Assembly: GCF_000016545.1 (NCBI RefSeq)
Contig: NC_009437.1
Span: forward strand, 1,529,501 to 1,593,500
Origin: Caldicellulosiruptor saccharolyticus DSM 8903
GTDB lineage: Bacteria; Bacillota; Thermoanaerobacteria; Caldicellulosiruptorales; Caldicellulosiruptoraceae
Reading direction: 5' to 3'
Length of the DNA stretch: 64,000 nucleotides
Shown here: piece by piece, positions 19,862 to 27,433 of the stretch
Layout: the number at the start of each line of letters is the position of its first letter
Position numbering within the stretch: position 1 is the stretch's first letter
Program-made: the position numbers and the translations under genes
The notes under the pieces: model-generated
The model's database searches: none
The model's input: only the letters and a program-made list of their open reading frames with translations
What the model was told of the DNA's origin: nothing

Positions 19862-21451
19862 ATGAACTTAAGAAGGCCAAATGCGAACGAGGCAACTGGT
19901 ACATTTAACCGTTCAAGAGATGTTGTTCCCATGTCAGGACTTTGTACAAGGTGTGTTGATGGTTGCGAAGGAGGCTGTGAGATCTTTTTAGCATCATTTA
20001 GAGGAAGAGAGGTTCTATATCCTGGACCATTTGGTGAGGTGACAGCAGGAGCTAACAAAAATTATCCTGTCGACTATTCACATTTAAACATCCAAGGTTA
20101 TGCAGTTGGTGCAAAGGGTCTTCCTGAAGGGGTTGAGGCAAATCCTGACACAGCAATCTTCTCAAACGTTGACACGACAACTGAATACGGTTGGGAAAAG
20201 AAGGTAAAAATGAAGGTTCCAATATTCACAGGTGCGCTTGGGTCAACAGAGATTGCACGCAAAAACTGGGAACATTTTGCGATTGGTGCCGCTATTTCAG
20301 GCATTACTCTTGTCTGTGGTGAAAATGTCTGTGGTGTTGATCCAGAGCTTGAACTTACTTCAGATGGCAAGGTCAAGAAATCTCCTGAAATGGACAGGAG
20401 AATTACTACATACAAGAGGTTTTACGAGGGCTGGGGTGAGATACTTGTTCAGATGAATGTTGAAGATACACGTCTTGGTGTTGCAGAGTATGTCATTGAA
20501 AAGCATGGGCTTGACACAATCGAGCTCAAATGGGGCCAAGGCGCAAAATGTATTGGTGGAGAGATTAAGGTAAAAAGCCTTGAAAGAGCTCTTGAACTGA
20601 AAAAAAGAGGTTATGTAGTTCTTCCTGACCCAACTTTGAAAGAAGTGCAAGAGGCGTTCAAGAAAGGTGCCCTAAGAGAATTTGAAAGACATTCAAGACT
20701 TGGTTTTGTTGAGAAAGAAAGCTTTTTGAAAGAGATAGAAAGACTTAGAAGTCTTGGATTTAAAAGAATTACTTTAAAAACTGGGGCATATTCAGCTGTT
20801 GAACTTGCAATGGCATTAAGGTTTGGTGCTGAGGCAAAGCTTGACTTGATAACAATAGATGGTGCACCAGGTGGCACAGGCATGAGCCCGTGGCCAATGA
20901 TGAATGAATGGGGAATTCCAACATTTTACTTAGAAGCATTAGCATATCAGTTTGCCGAGAAGCTTACTAAAAGAGGTTTCAGAGTTCCTGACCTTGCAAT
21001 TGCAGGTGGTTTTTCAACCGAAGATGGTGTATTCAAGGCAATTGCAATGGGTGCACCATATGTAAAAGCTGTTTGTATGGGAAGAGCACTAATGATACCA
21101 GGAATGGTAGGCAAAAACATTGAAAAGTGGCTCAAAGAAGGTAATTTGCCAAAGACAGTTTCCAAGTATGGTACAACACCAGAAGAGATATTTATCACAT
21201 ATGAAGAGCTTAAAGAAAAGTATGGTGATGAAATAAAGAATATTCCTCTTGGTGCAATTGGTATTTACACATTTGTACAGAAATTCAAAACAGGTTTGCA
21301 GCAGCTTATGGCAGGGTCAAGGAACTTCAGAATCTCTACAATCTCAAGAAAGGATTTGATTGCACTCACAGAAGATGCTGCTAAGATATCAGGTATTCCA
21401 TACGTAATGGATGCGTACAGAGAGGAGGCAGAGAGAATTTTAGAGGAATAA
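19862..21451 (+). CDS. FMN-dependent glutamate synthase family protein (GltB-like)
   Basis: 529-residue TIM-barrel protein matching the FMN/iron-sulfur domain of glutamate synthase, without the amidotransferase domain. FMN/glutamate site motifs: LDLITIDGAPGGTGMSP, IAGGFSTEDGVFKAIAMGA and KAVCMGRA. An N-terminal four-Cys cluster LCTRCVDGCEGGC (about 24-36) could bind an iron-sulfur centre. ATG 19862 is preferred because AAGGGAGG lies 9 bases upstream; ATG 19853 would abut that site. Function in ammonia assimilation or in another alpha-hydroxy or amine transfer is not settled. Confidence 0.82.
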   Translation: MNLRRPNANEATGTFNRSRDVVPMSGLCTRCVDGCEGGCEIFLASFRGREVLYPGPFGEVTAGANKNYPVDYSHLNIQGYAVGAKGLPEGVEANPDTAIFSNVDTTTEYGWEKKVKMKVPIFTGALGSTEIARKNWEHFAIGAAISGITLVCGENVCGVDPELELTSDGKVKKSPEMDRRITTYKRFYEGWGEILVQMNVEDTRLGVAEYVIEKHGLDTIELKWGQGAKCIGGEIKVKSLERALELKKRGYVVLPDPTLKEVQEAFKKGALREFERHSRLGFVEKESFLKEIERLRSLGFKRITLKTGAYSAVELAMALRFGAEAKLDLITIDGAPGGTGMSPWPMMNEWGIPTFYLEALAYQFAEKLTKRGFRVPDLAIAGGFSTEDGVFKAIAMGAPYVKAVCMGRALMIPGMVGKNIEKWLKEGNLPKTVSKYGTTPEEIFITYEELKEKYGDEIKNIPLGAIGIYTFVQKFKTGLQQLMAGSRNFRISTISRKDLIALTEDAAKISGIPYVMDAYREEAERILEE

Positions 21452-21483
21452 ATTTGAGATAATTTAATTTTTAGCCAAAAACT

Positions 21484-21526
21484 AAAGGGGCTGTTAACTA
21501 ATAGACAATAAGTTACAGCCCCTTTT
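21484..21526 (+). terminator. intrinsic terminator at the end of the chromosomal part
   Basis: AAAGGGGCTGT and ACAGCCCCTTT arms, extended by AACT/AGTT across a bulge, followed by TTTTG. Confidence 0.82.
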
Positions 21527-21601
21527 GTATTTTGGTTTTAATAAAATATTTCGTTCCCCGTTCATTTATTTCATGTCCCTAATTTCGATATTAACCTTTA
21601 A

Positions 21602-21645
21602 TGGCAGGGGCGGAGGGACTCGAACCCCCAGCCAACGGTTTTTGG
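21602..21645 (-). tRNA. tRNA-Trp 3' half (displaced fragment, attachment site)
   Basis: Read on the minus strand: CTCCA anticodon loop start, AACCG anticodon-stem half, a T arm GGGGG-TTCGAGT-CCCTC, acceptor half CGCCCCT, G and CCA. The D arm and the 5' acceptor half are absent, so this is not a working tRNA. Five A residues follow the CC of the loop, one more than expected for tRNA-Trp, placing the crossover in the anticodon loop. Confidence 0.8.
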
Positions 21646-21673
21646 AGGGCATTTCTGGAGGGCGTTTCTGGAG
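21635..21673. repeat. three tandem 13-bp repeats at the attachment site
   Basis: On the plus strand: ACGGTTTTTGGAG, GGCATTTCTGGAG, GGCGTTTCTGGAG, directly abutting. The first is the tRNA anticodon-loop sequence; the next two are diverged repeats of it extending into the element. They may be integrase-binding iterons or traces of repeated integration. Confidence 0.75.
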
Positions 21674-21695
21674 TTACACCTTAAAAATCAAATCT

Positions 21696-22676
21696 CTATT
21701 TCCATAACTTTGAAAATTCTTTCATTGCACTTTCCTGCATAGTTGGCAAGACATGAGAGTAGGTATCGGCTGTGAGTTTGATATCGCTGTGACCTAAAAT
21801 CTCAGCAACAATTTTAGTATTTACCCCTAATGACAACATTAGCGTTGCAAAAGTGTGACGCAAATCGTGAAATCTTATGACTGGAAAGTTATATCTTTTT
21901 ACTAACAACTTAAATCTTTTGGACAAGTATCCAACAGTCAGGTTTCCAGTAGGAAGTCTTGGGCAAACAAAATCATCAGGCTTTGGCTTGATGGTTTCAT
22001 ATAGATTCTTAAGTTCAGAGAACAAAACATCATTTATATAAACAGAACGCTTTGACGTTTTTGTTTTTACATCAGACGTTTTTAATCCTCTATTGTTTCG
22101 CACTGATTTTACTACACTAATTATCCTTGCTTCAAAATTAACATCGTACCATTTGAGTGACACTATTTCTCCAGCCCTCATACCAGTATGTAGAGCTATC
22201 AACACAGGATAGTAAATGGTTTCGTTCCTGATAACTTCTAAAAACCTTTTGGCAGTTTCGACATCCCAAACATCAAATACTTTTTTCTCGGGCGATGGCG
22301 GTAAAACCTTTTTCACAGGATTATCACTGATATATTCCCACATTACAGCATGTTTGAAAATTTCATGCAAGAGCCTGTGTAGTTTGAGAATTGTACTATC
22401 TGATAGTTTTCCCGTTAGGTTCATATAGATTTTTTGAATATCTAAAGGCTTTATATCAGATAGGGGCTTGGTACCAATTGCTTTTATAGCCGGTATCAAA
22501 AGCTCTCTATATCTTTTTTGAGTTGACTGCTTAACTGCTATCTTAGCATAAGCTTCGAACCAGTAATTAACAAATTCTTGAAACGTTATAGAACTGCTCT
22601 TTAAATCTGAGTGCTGTTTTAAAATCTTTAGAATATCTTCCAACATTACTGTTAAATTTTCAATTTCAATGTTCAT
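21696..22676 (-). CDS. int: tyrosine recombinase integrase of the element
   Basis: Phage/ICE-type tyrosine integrase, 326 residues. The core-binding SAM-like domain is about 30-130; the catalytic set is complete: Arg167 (GMRAGE), Lys near 205-207 (KTKTSKR), His270 and Arg273 (HDLRHT), His296 (LGHSD) and nucleophile Tyr306 (DTYSHV). The N-terminal 25 residues are a short coil rather than the full Arm domain. It points to the tRNA-Trp fragment 50 bases away. GGGGGG precedes the start codon on the minus strand. It should carry out insertion and, with an excisionase not yet seen, excision. Confidence 0.93.
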   Translation of the reverse strand: MNIEIENLTVMLEDILKILKQHSDLKSSSITFQEFVNYWFEAYAKIAVKQSTQKRYRELLIPAIKAIGTKPLSDIKPLDIQKIYMNLTGKLSDSTILKLHRLLHEIFKHAVMWEYISDNPVKKVLPPSPEKKVFDVWDVETAKRFLEVIRNETIYYPVLIALHTGMRAGEIVSLKWYDVNFEARIISVVKSVRNNRGLKTSDVKTKTSKRSVYINDVLFSELKNLYETIKPKPDDFVCPRLPTGNLTVGYLSKRFKLLVKRYNFPVIRFHDLRHTFATLMLSLGVNTKIVAEILGHSDIKLTADTYSHVLPTMQESAMKEFSKLWK

Positions 22677-22737
22677 AAGAAAATACCCCCCTTTCGGGGT
22701 TAATTATAAATCAAAAATAGAAAGGAGGCAAAAGACA

Positions 22738-23370
22738 ATGAAAGTTAAAAAAATAAGCAAAAGAGACCTCAAAAAGTTAGAAACAGCACAAAAAATAAAG
22801 TACTATTTCTTTGAAAAAGAAATGTCAGTCACGGAAGTTGCTAAAAGAGTAGGAATTTCAAGACAAACAATTTATAACTATCTCAACAAATATGGCTTAA
22901 TAGACATTGAGGCATTTGAAAAAGAAAGAGAGAGAAGAAAACAGGAATCTAAAAGAAGGAAAATCGAATACATTAAAAACTACATAAAGAATAAAAGACT
23001 GCAAAAGAGAGTTCAACTGCTGAAAAAAGAATGTGCAGAACTGCTTGAGAAAGGCGTAATTTCTGAGTCAGACATATGGTTTGTAGTATCAGATAAAAAA
23101 TATCTGGACTCAATTGTAGCAATGCAGCATTACAAAGATTCTCTGTACCTATCCTTCGAAGAGAGAAGAATGACTCCATGGACAAGATTCTGGGAATCAA
23201 TAGCAACTTGTTATAAATATATTGGCGGTGGCAAGTATGTGCGCATGGATAGCGTGAACGGTGCACTTGTGCCGACCTGTTTACCAAAAATAATTAAATC
23301 TCCTAATTTTGCAGGCAGGAGAAGAAAAGGTAGAACTGATATAACAGCTGCTCAGGAAGCAATAGCGTAA
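22738..23370 (+). CDS. HTH protein, first gene of the rightward element operon
   Basis: 210-residue basic protein with a resolvase-like helix-turn-helix at about 25-50 (SVTEVAKRVGISRQTIYNYL), followed by a Lys/Arg-rich coil and a C-terminal domain of unknown fold. ATG 22738 is chosen for AAAGGAGG upstream. It is divergent from the integrase, with a short CCCC-GAAA-GGGG-type inverted repeat between them, so it may regulate integration or the transfer operon. No specific family recognised. Confidence 0.6.
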   Translation: MKVKKISKRDLKKLETAQKIKYYFFEKEMSVTEVAKRVGISRQTIYNYLNKYGLIDIEAFEKERERRKQESKRRKIEYIKNYIKNKRLQKRVQLLKKECAELLEKGVISESDIWFVVSDKKYLDSIVAMQHYKDSLYLSFEERRMTPWTRFWESIATCYKYIGGGKYVRMDSVNGALVPTCLPKIIKSPNFAGRRRKGRTDITAAQEAIA

Positions 23371-23481
23371 ATTTAAATTATTTTTGCATAGACCTTTTCA
23401 CGTCTTAGCAGGGGATTATCGTCTCTGCGCAAATAACATTAAATGAAAATAAAAGCAAATAATGCTAAGGAAGTGTTCGCT

Positions 23482-23751
23482 ATGAATGTAAGAATAACTC
23501 GACACGCCATCAAAAGGTACAAAGAAAGAATAGAGAAATGTTCTGACGATGAAGCAGCAAATTCGATACTGAAAATTGTGTTTCTCGGCAATGTAGTTTC
23601 TCAGAGAAAAAAAGGAGCTTATATTGAGAAATTAATAAGAAAAAACGATGCTGTTATAGTTGCATATGAATACGAATGCAGCAATGTCATAGTCGTATCA
23701 GTCTTAAGAGCTGAATATGAAAGATGGTGGAAGAAACAAGCGAGCTCATAA
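23482..23751 (+). CDS. small DUF4258-like protein
   Basis: 89 residues. The N-terminus ITRHAIKRYKERIEK fits the His-x3-Arg-x3-Arg pattern of DUF4258 and related RelE-like folds, which often act as toxins. Start 23482 has AAGGAAGTG upstream; an in-frame ATG at 23443 does not. No antitoxin partner lies beside it, so a toxin role is doubtful; it may have been adopted by the element. Confidence 0.5.
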   Translation: MNVRITRHAIKRYKERIEKCSDDEAANSILKIVFLGNVVSQRKKGAYIEKLIRKNDAVIVAYEYECSNVIVVSVLRAEYERWWKKQASS

Positions 23752-23808
23752 GCTATTCTTACTTTTTCACTATTTACATAGAATAACACAAAAAGGCAGG
23801 TGATTGTT

Positions 23809-24093
23809 TTGGAAAAACTAAAAGAACTCTTCCCACCTGTAACTCCAGAACAGTTTGCGGGTGAAGCGGGTGATTTTTTTTATACCCTTTTTATGTTCCT
23901 CGACAACTGGTTAAAGCCTTTGTCTATCATTTTTCTAATAGTTGCTGCCATATGCCTGATGATTGGTATACCTACACACTCTGAAGGACTCACAAAAGTG
24001 GCAAAAAGAATATTTACCGGAATTTTTATAGCATGGTTTATAAGAATATTTGGTCCATCTTTAATCTCACTTTTCTATAGCTTTAAAAAATAG
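23809..24093 (+). CDS. small two-helix membrane protein, possible VirB2/TrbC-like subunit
   Basis: 94 residues with two hydrophobic segments (about 25-50 and 62-88) joined by a short loop, the topology of VirB2/TrbC pilins of type IV secretion. TTG 23809 follows AGGTG at good spacing. It lies just before a second small two-helix protein and PrgI, as in Gram-positive conjugation operons. No signal sequence. Assignment rests on topology and context. Confidence 0.5.
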   Translation: MEKLKELFPPVTPEQFAGEAGDFFYTLFMFLDNWLKPLSIIFLIVAAICLMIGIPTHSEGLTKVAKRIFTGIFIAWFIRIFGPSLISLFYSFKK

Positions 24094-24112
24094 ATGAAAG
24101 GGGGTGAAAAAA

Positions 24113-24487
24113 ATGAAGAAAAAAATAATTAGTCTGTTGTATACATTTGTGGCTATGCTTTACACAATACCAACTTTAGCAAATTCAACACAAACGGTAC
24201 AAGGTTATTTTCAAACTGCAGGAGTTACACAAAAAGACCCTGGCACTGTTGCAGCTAACATTGTAAAAAATATCATTGCACCCGTTGCTGCAATAGTTGG
24301 GTTTGTCGGACTTGTAGCAATTTCAGTATGGTTTTTTGCAAAAATCATGACAGCTAAAGATGCTCGTGAGAGGTCAGAAGTGATGTCAAACTTCTCATGG
24401 AAGCTAATTGGAGCAATAGGTCTATGCTTGATACTTACAGTAGGTGGTTTCCTTGTATGGCTTCTTGGCAAACTTGGATCGATATAA
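24113..24487 (+). CDS. VirB2-like pilin with signal peptide
   Basis: 124 residues. N-terminal signal KKKIISLLYTFVAMLYTIPTLA, then a polar stretch and two helices (about 45-70 and 90-115) joined by a basic loop KDARERSEVM, a layout typical of VirB2/TrbC-type proteins. AAAGGGGGTG precedes the ATG. A strong hairpin with T-rich tail follows, which would leave this gene with more mRNA than the downstream ATPases, as expected for an abundant structural subunit. Confidence 0.6.
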   Translation: MKKKIISLLYTFVAMLYTIPTLANSTQTVQGYFQTAGVTQKDPGTVAANIVKNIIAPVAAIVGFVGLVAISVWFFAKIMTAKDARERSEVMSNFSWKLIGAIGLCLILTVGGFLVWLLGKLGSI

Positions 24488-24495
24488 AAATTCAG

Positions 24496-24530
24496 GGCTG
24501 TCCAAAAACCGGACAGCCTGTTTTGCTTTT
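24496..24530 (+). terminator. partial terminator/attenuator after the pilin-like gene
   Basis: Perfect 8-bp stem GGCTGTCC / GGACAGCC with 7-base loop, followed by TGTTTTGCTTTT. It lies inside the transfer operon, so it probably lowers, not ends, downstream transcription. Confidence 0.65.
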
Positions 24531-24561
24531 CTTTAAAATTACACTGGAGAGGAGAAAAGTT

Positions 24562-24852
24562 ATGCGAACATTTCAGGTACCTTTTGAGAGGGAGTTTGAA
24601 GATAAGATTTTCTTTGGGGTCTTGACATTAAGACAATTTGTAATTATTGCTGCTTTTATTGCTACACCAGTAGTACTTTCACTTTTTGCCCGCTCATTAA
24701 TCTTGTTTGTAACCCTTGTTCCTATGTCAATACTTTTAGGACTTGCAATTGCGTTTGTGAAGATAAAAGGCGACACACTTACAAAATATTTCAGGCGAAT
24801 AATATCGTTTTACACATCCCAGCGCACATTTCTGTACAGGAGGAGAAAATAG
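24562..24852 (+). CDS. PrgI family (VirB3-like) protein
   Basis: 96 residues: N-terminal beta part (FQVPFEREFEDKIFFGVLTLRQF), two close membrane helices, then a basic tail. This matches PrgI-family proteins, the Gram-positive counterpart of VirB3, which pairs with VirB4 at the membrane. ATG 24562 has GAGAGGAG upstream. The next small reading frame begins right after its stop. Confidence 0.75.
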   Translation: MRTFQVPFEREFEDKIFFGVLTLRQFVIIAAFIATPVVLSLFARSLILFVTLVPMSILLGLAIAFVKIKGDTLTKYFRRIISFYTSQRTFLYRRRK

Positions 24853-25002
24853 ATGTGGTTATTGTTTGTAATGTTGCTTATTTTACTTTCAGGTATTGCT
24901 GCAATGGTTGCAATATACATGAAAACAAAGGGTAAAAGCAAAAATTCTACTGGTGGTGATGCAAAAAAAAAGAGAAAAACAAGGAGATCTCAAGAGTCTG
25001 TT
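24853..25002 (+). CDS. 49-residue one-helix peptide ending across an A9 run
   Basis: Starts ATG directly after prgI stop, encodes one membrane helix (WLLFVMLLILLSGIAAMVAI), then a Lys/Arg-rich tail and a stop at 25000. The reading frame crosses nine A residues at 24963-24971 and overlaps the TraC-like frame. With one A less (or two more) it continues straight into that frame, so it may be the membrane anchor of the TraC-like protein. Confidence 0.5.
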
Positions 25003-25636
25003 TGACATAACAAGCATTCTTGAAGATGGCACAATCTGCATTGGTGAGAACACATATACAAGAATTTACTACTTTTCAACACATGATTTCGGCTTACTTT
25101 CTGAGCCAGAACAACAGCTTTTTGAGAACGATTTGATTACTATAGTGCGTACGATTGATACTCCTGTGGAGCTTTTCACAACGGTGCAAAGGGTAGAAAT
25201 TGCAGGATATATTGATGTGCTTGACAGCGTGATAAATAATATCGAAACTTCTGAATCAATAAAAAGGTATACAAAAGCTTTGAAAGATAGGCTCGAGTTT
25301 TTGAGAACAAGCGATGAGTTTTTTGTGAGAAAAAACTACATCATACTATCTGTGGCAGAACAAAGACAGGATATTGCGCTTGACAAGTTAAATCTTGAAG
25401 AAAAAAAGCTCTTTCAGCTGTTCAAGCGTGCGTCAATAAAAGTGTACCAGCTTGACAGAATCTCTGCTGTGCAGCTTTTAAGAAGCCAGCTTAGAAGAGG
25501 GAGCTCGCTTCTTTTGTCAAAAGCGGTCAAAAGCGGTGCGCTTGCAAGTATAATCACAGGAAGGGGGATAATAGCTGATGAAATTGAAAACAAAGAACAA
25601 GAACTTAAGCAAGAATACCGGGCAGCCCAAACATGA
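24953..25636 (+). CDS. TraC-like conjugation protein (VirB4 N-domain-like)
   Basis: About 225 residues; the sequence LKSLFDITSILEDGTI followed by FENDLITIV and the long helical part resembles TraC-like proteins found before virB4 in Gram-positive elements. No good ribosome site precedes GTG 24953 or ATG 24959, and no start lies soon after, so expression may depend on slippage at the A9 run from the upstream one-helix frame. The 3' end overlaps virB4 by 59 bases. It likely sits at the inner face of the membrane with VirB4. Confidence 0.6.
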   Translation: MVMQKKREKQGDLKSLFDITSILEDGTICIGENTYTRIYYFSTHDFGLLSEPEQQLFENDLITIVRTIDTPVELFTTVQRVEIAGYIDVLDSVINNIETSESIKRYTKALKDRLEFLRTSDEFFVRKNYIILSVAEQRQDIALDKLNLEEKKLFQLFKRASIKVYQLDRISAVQLLRSQLRRGSSLLLSKAVKSGALASIITGRGIIADEIENKEQELKQEYRAAQT

Positions 25637-27416
25637 AACCAGTATGTTTGAACTAACACCCGATATATTTGATTTGTTCTTGCCTGATGCATTTCAAGAA
25701 AATGTTGACTATATCTATCTCGGGCCAGAAAACTACTGCAGGGTGTATGTACTTGACATTGACTATCCAGGCGAAATGTATGTAGGCTTTTTTGACAGCC
25801 TTCTTGACAAAGGAGAAATAGCTATTTCTGTATTTATTGAGCCAAGGGACACAGGAGAAGCTATTAAAGATATTACAAGAAGAATTAACGCAATGAAATC
25901 AAACGCAATGCTTCAAAGAGGCGAACCTGATTACAAGCTTTTAGCACAGATAGAATGGTATGATGCTCTGAGGTCATCACTGCAAAGAAACCTTGAGAAA
26001 ATTCTTATGACACAGGTATTTATTGTTGTGTATGCAAAAACACTTGAAAAGCTAAAAGAAGATTGTATCAGGATAACAAAGTTTGCAGAATCTTTGGGAC
26101 TTAACATGCGCTGTTTGTCTTTCGAGCAGCAAAAAGGCTTTTTGTCCAGCCTTCCGCTTGGTCCAAGAAACTTGAGATACTTTGAAAAGTTCAGACTAAT
26201 GACTACATCCTCTACAGCCTGTTTGTTCCCAGTAGGAAACACAGATATATCATATGATGAAGGTTTTTATATCGGCTACAACGTGATAACAAACAGCCCA
26301 GTATTTTATAACCAGTTTGACAAACAACTTCCCAATCCCCACATGGCAATTTTTGGAACAACGGGTGCCGGGAAATCAACAACAATGAAAACAATGCTCG
26401 GGAGAATGGCAGCATATGGTTATAACATATGTGTTCTTGACCCTGAACGTGAATATGAAAAGATAATAAACATGCTGGGAGGAAAGTATGTCAGGATAAG
26501 ACCAGGGGAAAAGCTTGGTATAAACCCGTTCGATGTTGAGGTTGAAGAGGAAGAAGGGAAGAGATTTATAGATCTTAACTCAAAAGTTGCGGACATAAGG
26601 TTTATTTTAAACATCATCTCTGAATATTATATTGGCAAAAAGCTTGACGGTGTTCAGATGGCAGCAATTGAGCGTATTGTAAGAAAACTTTATTATGACA
26701 GAGGTATAACATCCGACCCTGACAGCCTATACACTTCAGTCAGAATGGACGAAAAAGGACAGCTTCTTGTTGGAAAAATCAAAAAGGAGCTTCCAACGCT
26801 ATCTGATTTGAGAGAAGAGCTTTATAAAGAAAGCGAAACACAGGCTTTAGCAAAAGCTATGGAGGTTTTTGTTGGTGAAGGGTCACTGGCACTTTTTGAC
26901 TGTCAAACCACAATCGATGCTGATGATAAAATTATTGCATTTGACTTAAAAGAATTTGAACGTGACAATTTCTTAAAGTTTTTTGCTTCTGTCAATATAC
27001 TCAGCTGGATATGGAACAAGTTTTCAAACGCAAAGTTAAAAGGCCAAAAGAAAGTAGTAATATTTGATGAGGCATGGATGTTCACGAGGTATCAGGCCTC
27101 AGCTGAGTATCTTGAATTTATATCACGTAAAGGTCGAAAGTATAAAATATCTTTGATGATAGCTTCACAGACACTGCTTGAATTTCTCATGAACGACACA
27201 GGAAGAGCAATTATAAACATGTGCGCAAGCAAATTCTTAATGCGACAGGAAAGCGACATGGCAGCACAGATTGCTGAGTTTTTCAGACTGTCAGAACGAA
27301 CAACAGAAATCATAACATCAGCTGACAAAGGACAGGGAATCCTTATGAACCCAAGAGAGAAAATATTTGTGCAAATAACACCTTTTGATTTTGAGTGGGA
27401 ATATGTAACCACTTAA
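25578..27416 (+). CDS. virB4: VirB4-type conjugation ATPase
   Basis: 612 residues. N-terminal domain about 1-240, then the RecA-like motor with Walker A GTTGAGKST (260-268), the DPEREYEKI segment, Walker B VVIFDEAWMF (about 493-502) and the downstream Gln-rich sensor SLMIASQTLLEF. It powers assembly and transport of the type IV secretion channel. AAGGGGG lies before the ATG. It overlaps the TraC-like gene and is followed by a VirB6-like gene 17 bases on. Confidence 0.92.
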   Translation: MKLKTKNKNLSKNTGQPKHETSMFELTPDIFDLFLPDAFQENVDYIYLGPENYCRVYVLDIDYPGEMYVGFFDSLLDKGEIAISVFIEPRDTGEAIKDITRRINAMKSNAMLQRGEPDYKLLAQIEWYDALRSSLQRNLEKILMTQVFIVVYAKTLEKLKEDCIRITKFAESLGLNMRCLSFEQQKGFLSSLPLGPRNLRYFEKFRLMTTSSTACLFPVGNTDISYDEGFYIGYNVITNSPVFYNQFDKQLPNPHMAIFGTTGAGKSTTMKTMLGRMAAYGYNICVLDPEREYEKIINMLGGKYVRIRPGEKLGINPFDVEVEEEEGKRFIDLNSKVADIRFILNIISEYYIGKKLDGVQMAAIERIVRKLYYDRGITSDPDSLYTSVRMDEKGQLLVGKIKKELPTLSDLREELYKESETQALAKAMEVFVGEGSLALFDCQTTIDADDKIIAFDLKEFERDNFLKFFASVNILSWIWNKFSNAKLKGQKKVVIFDEAWMFTRYQASAEYLEFISRKGRKYKISLMIASQTLLEFLMNDTGRAIINMCASKFLMRQESDMAAQIAEFFRLSERTTEIITSADKGQGILMNPREKIFVQITPFDFEWEYVTT

Positions 27417-27433
27417 AGGGGGATTTGAAAGCT

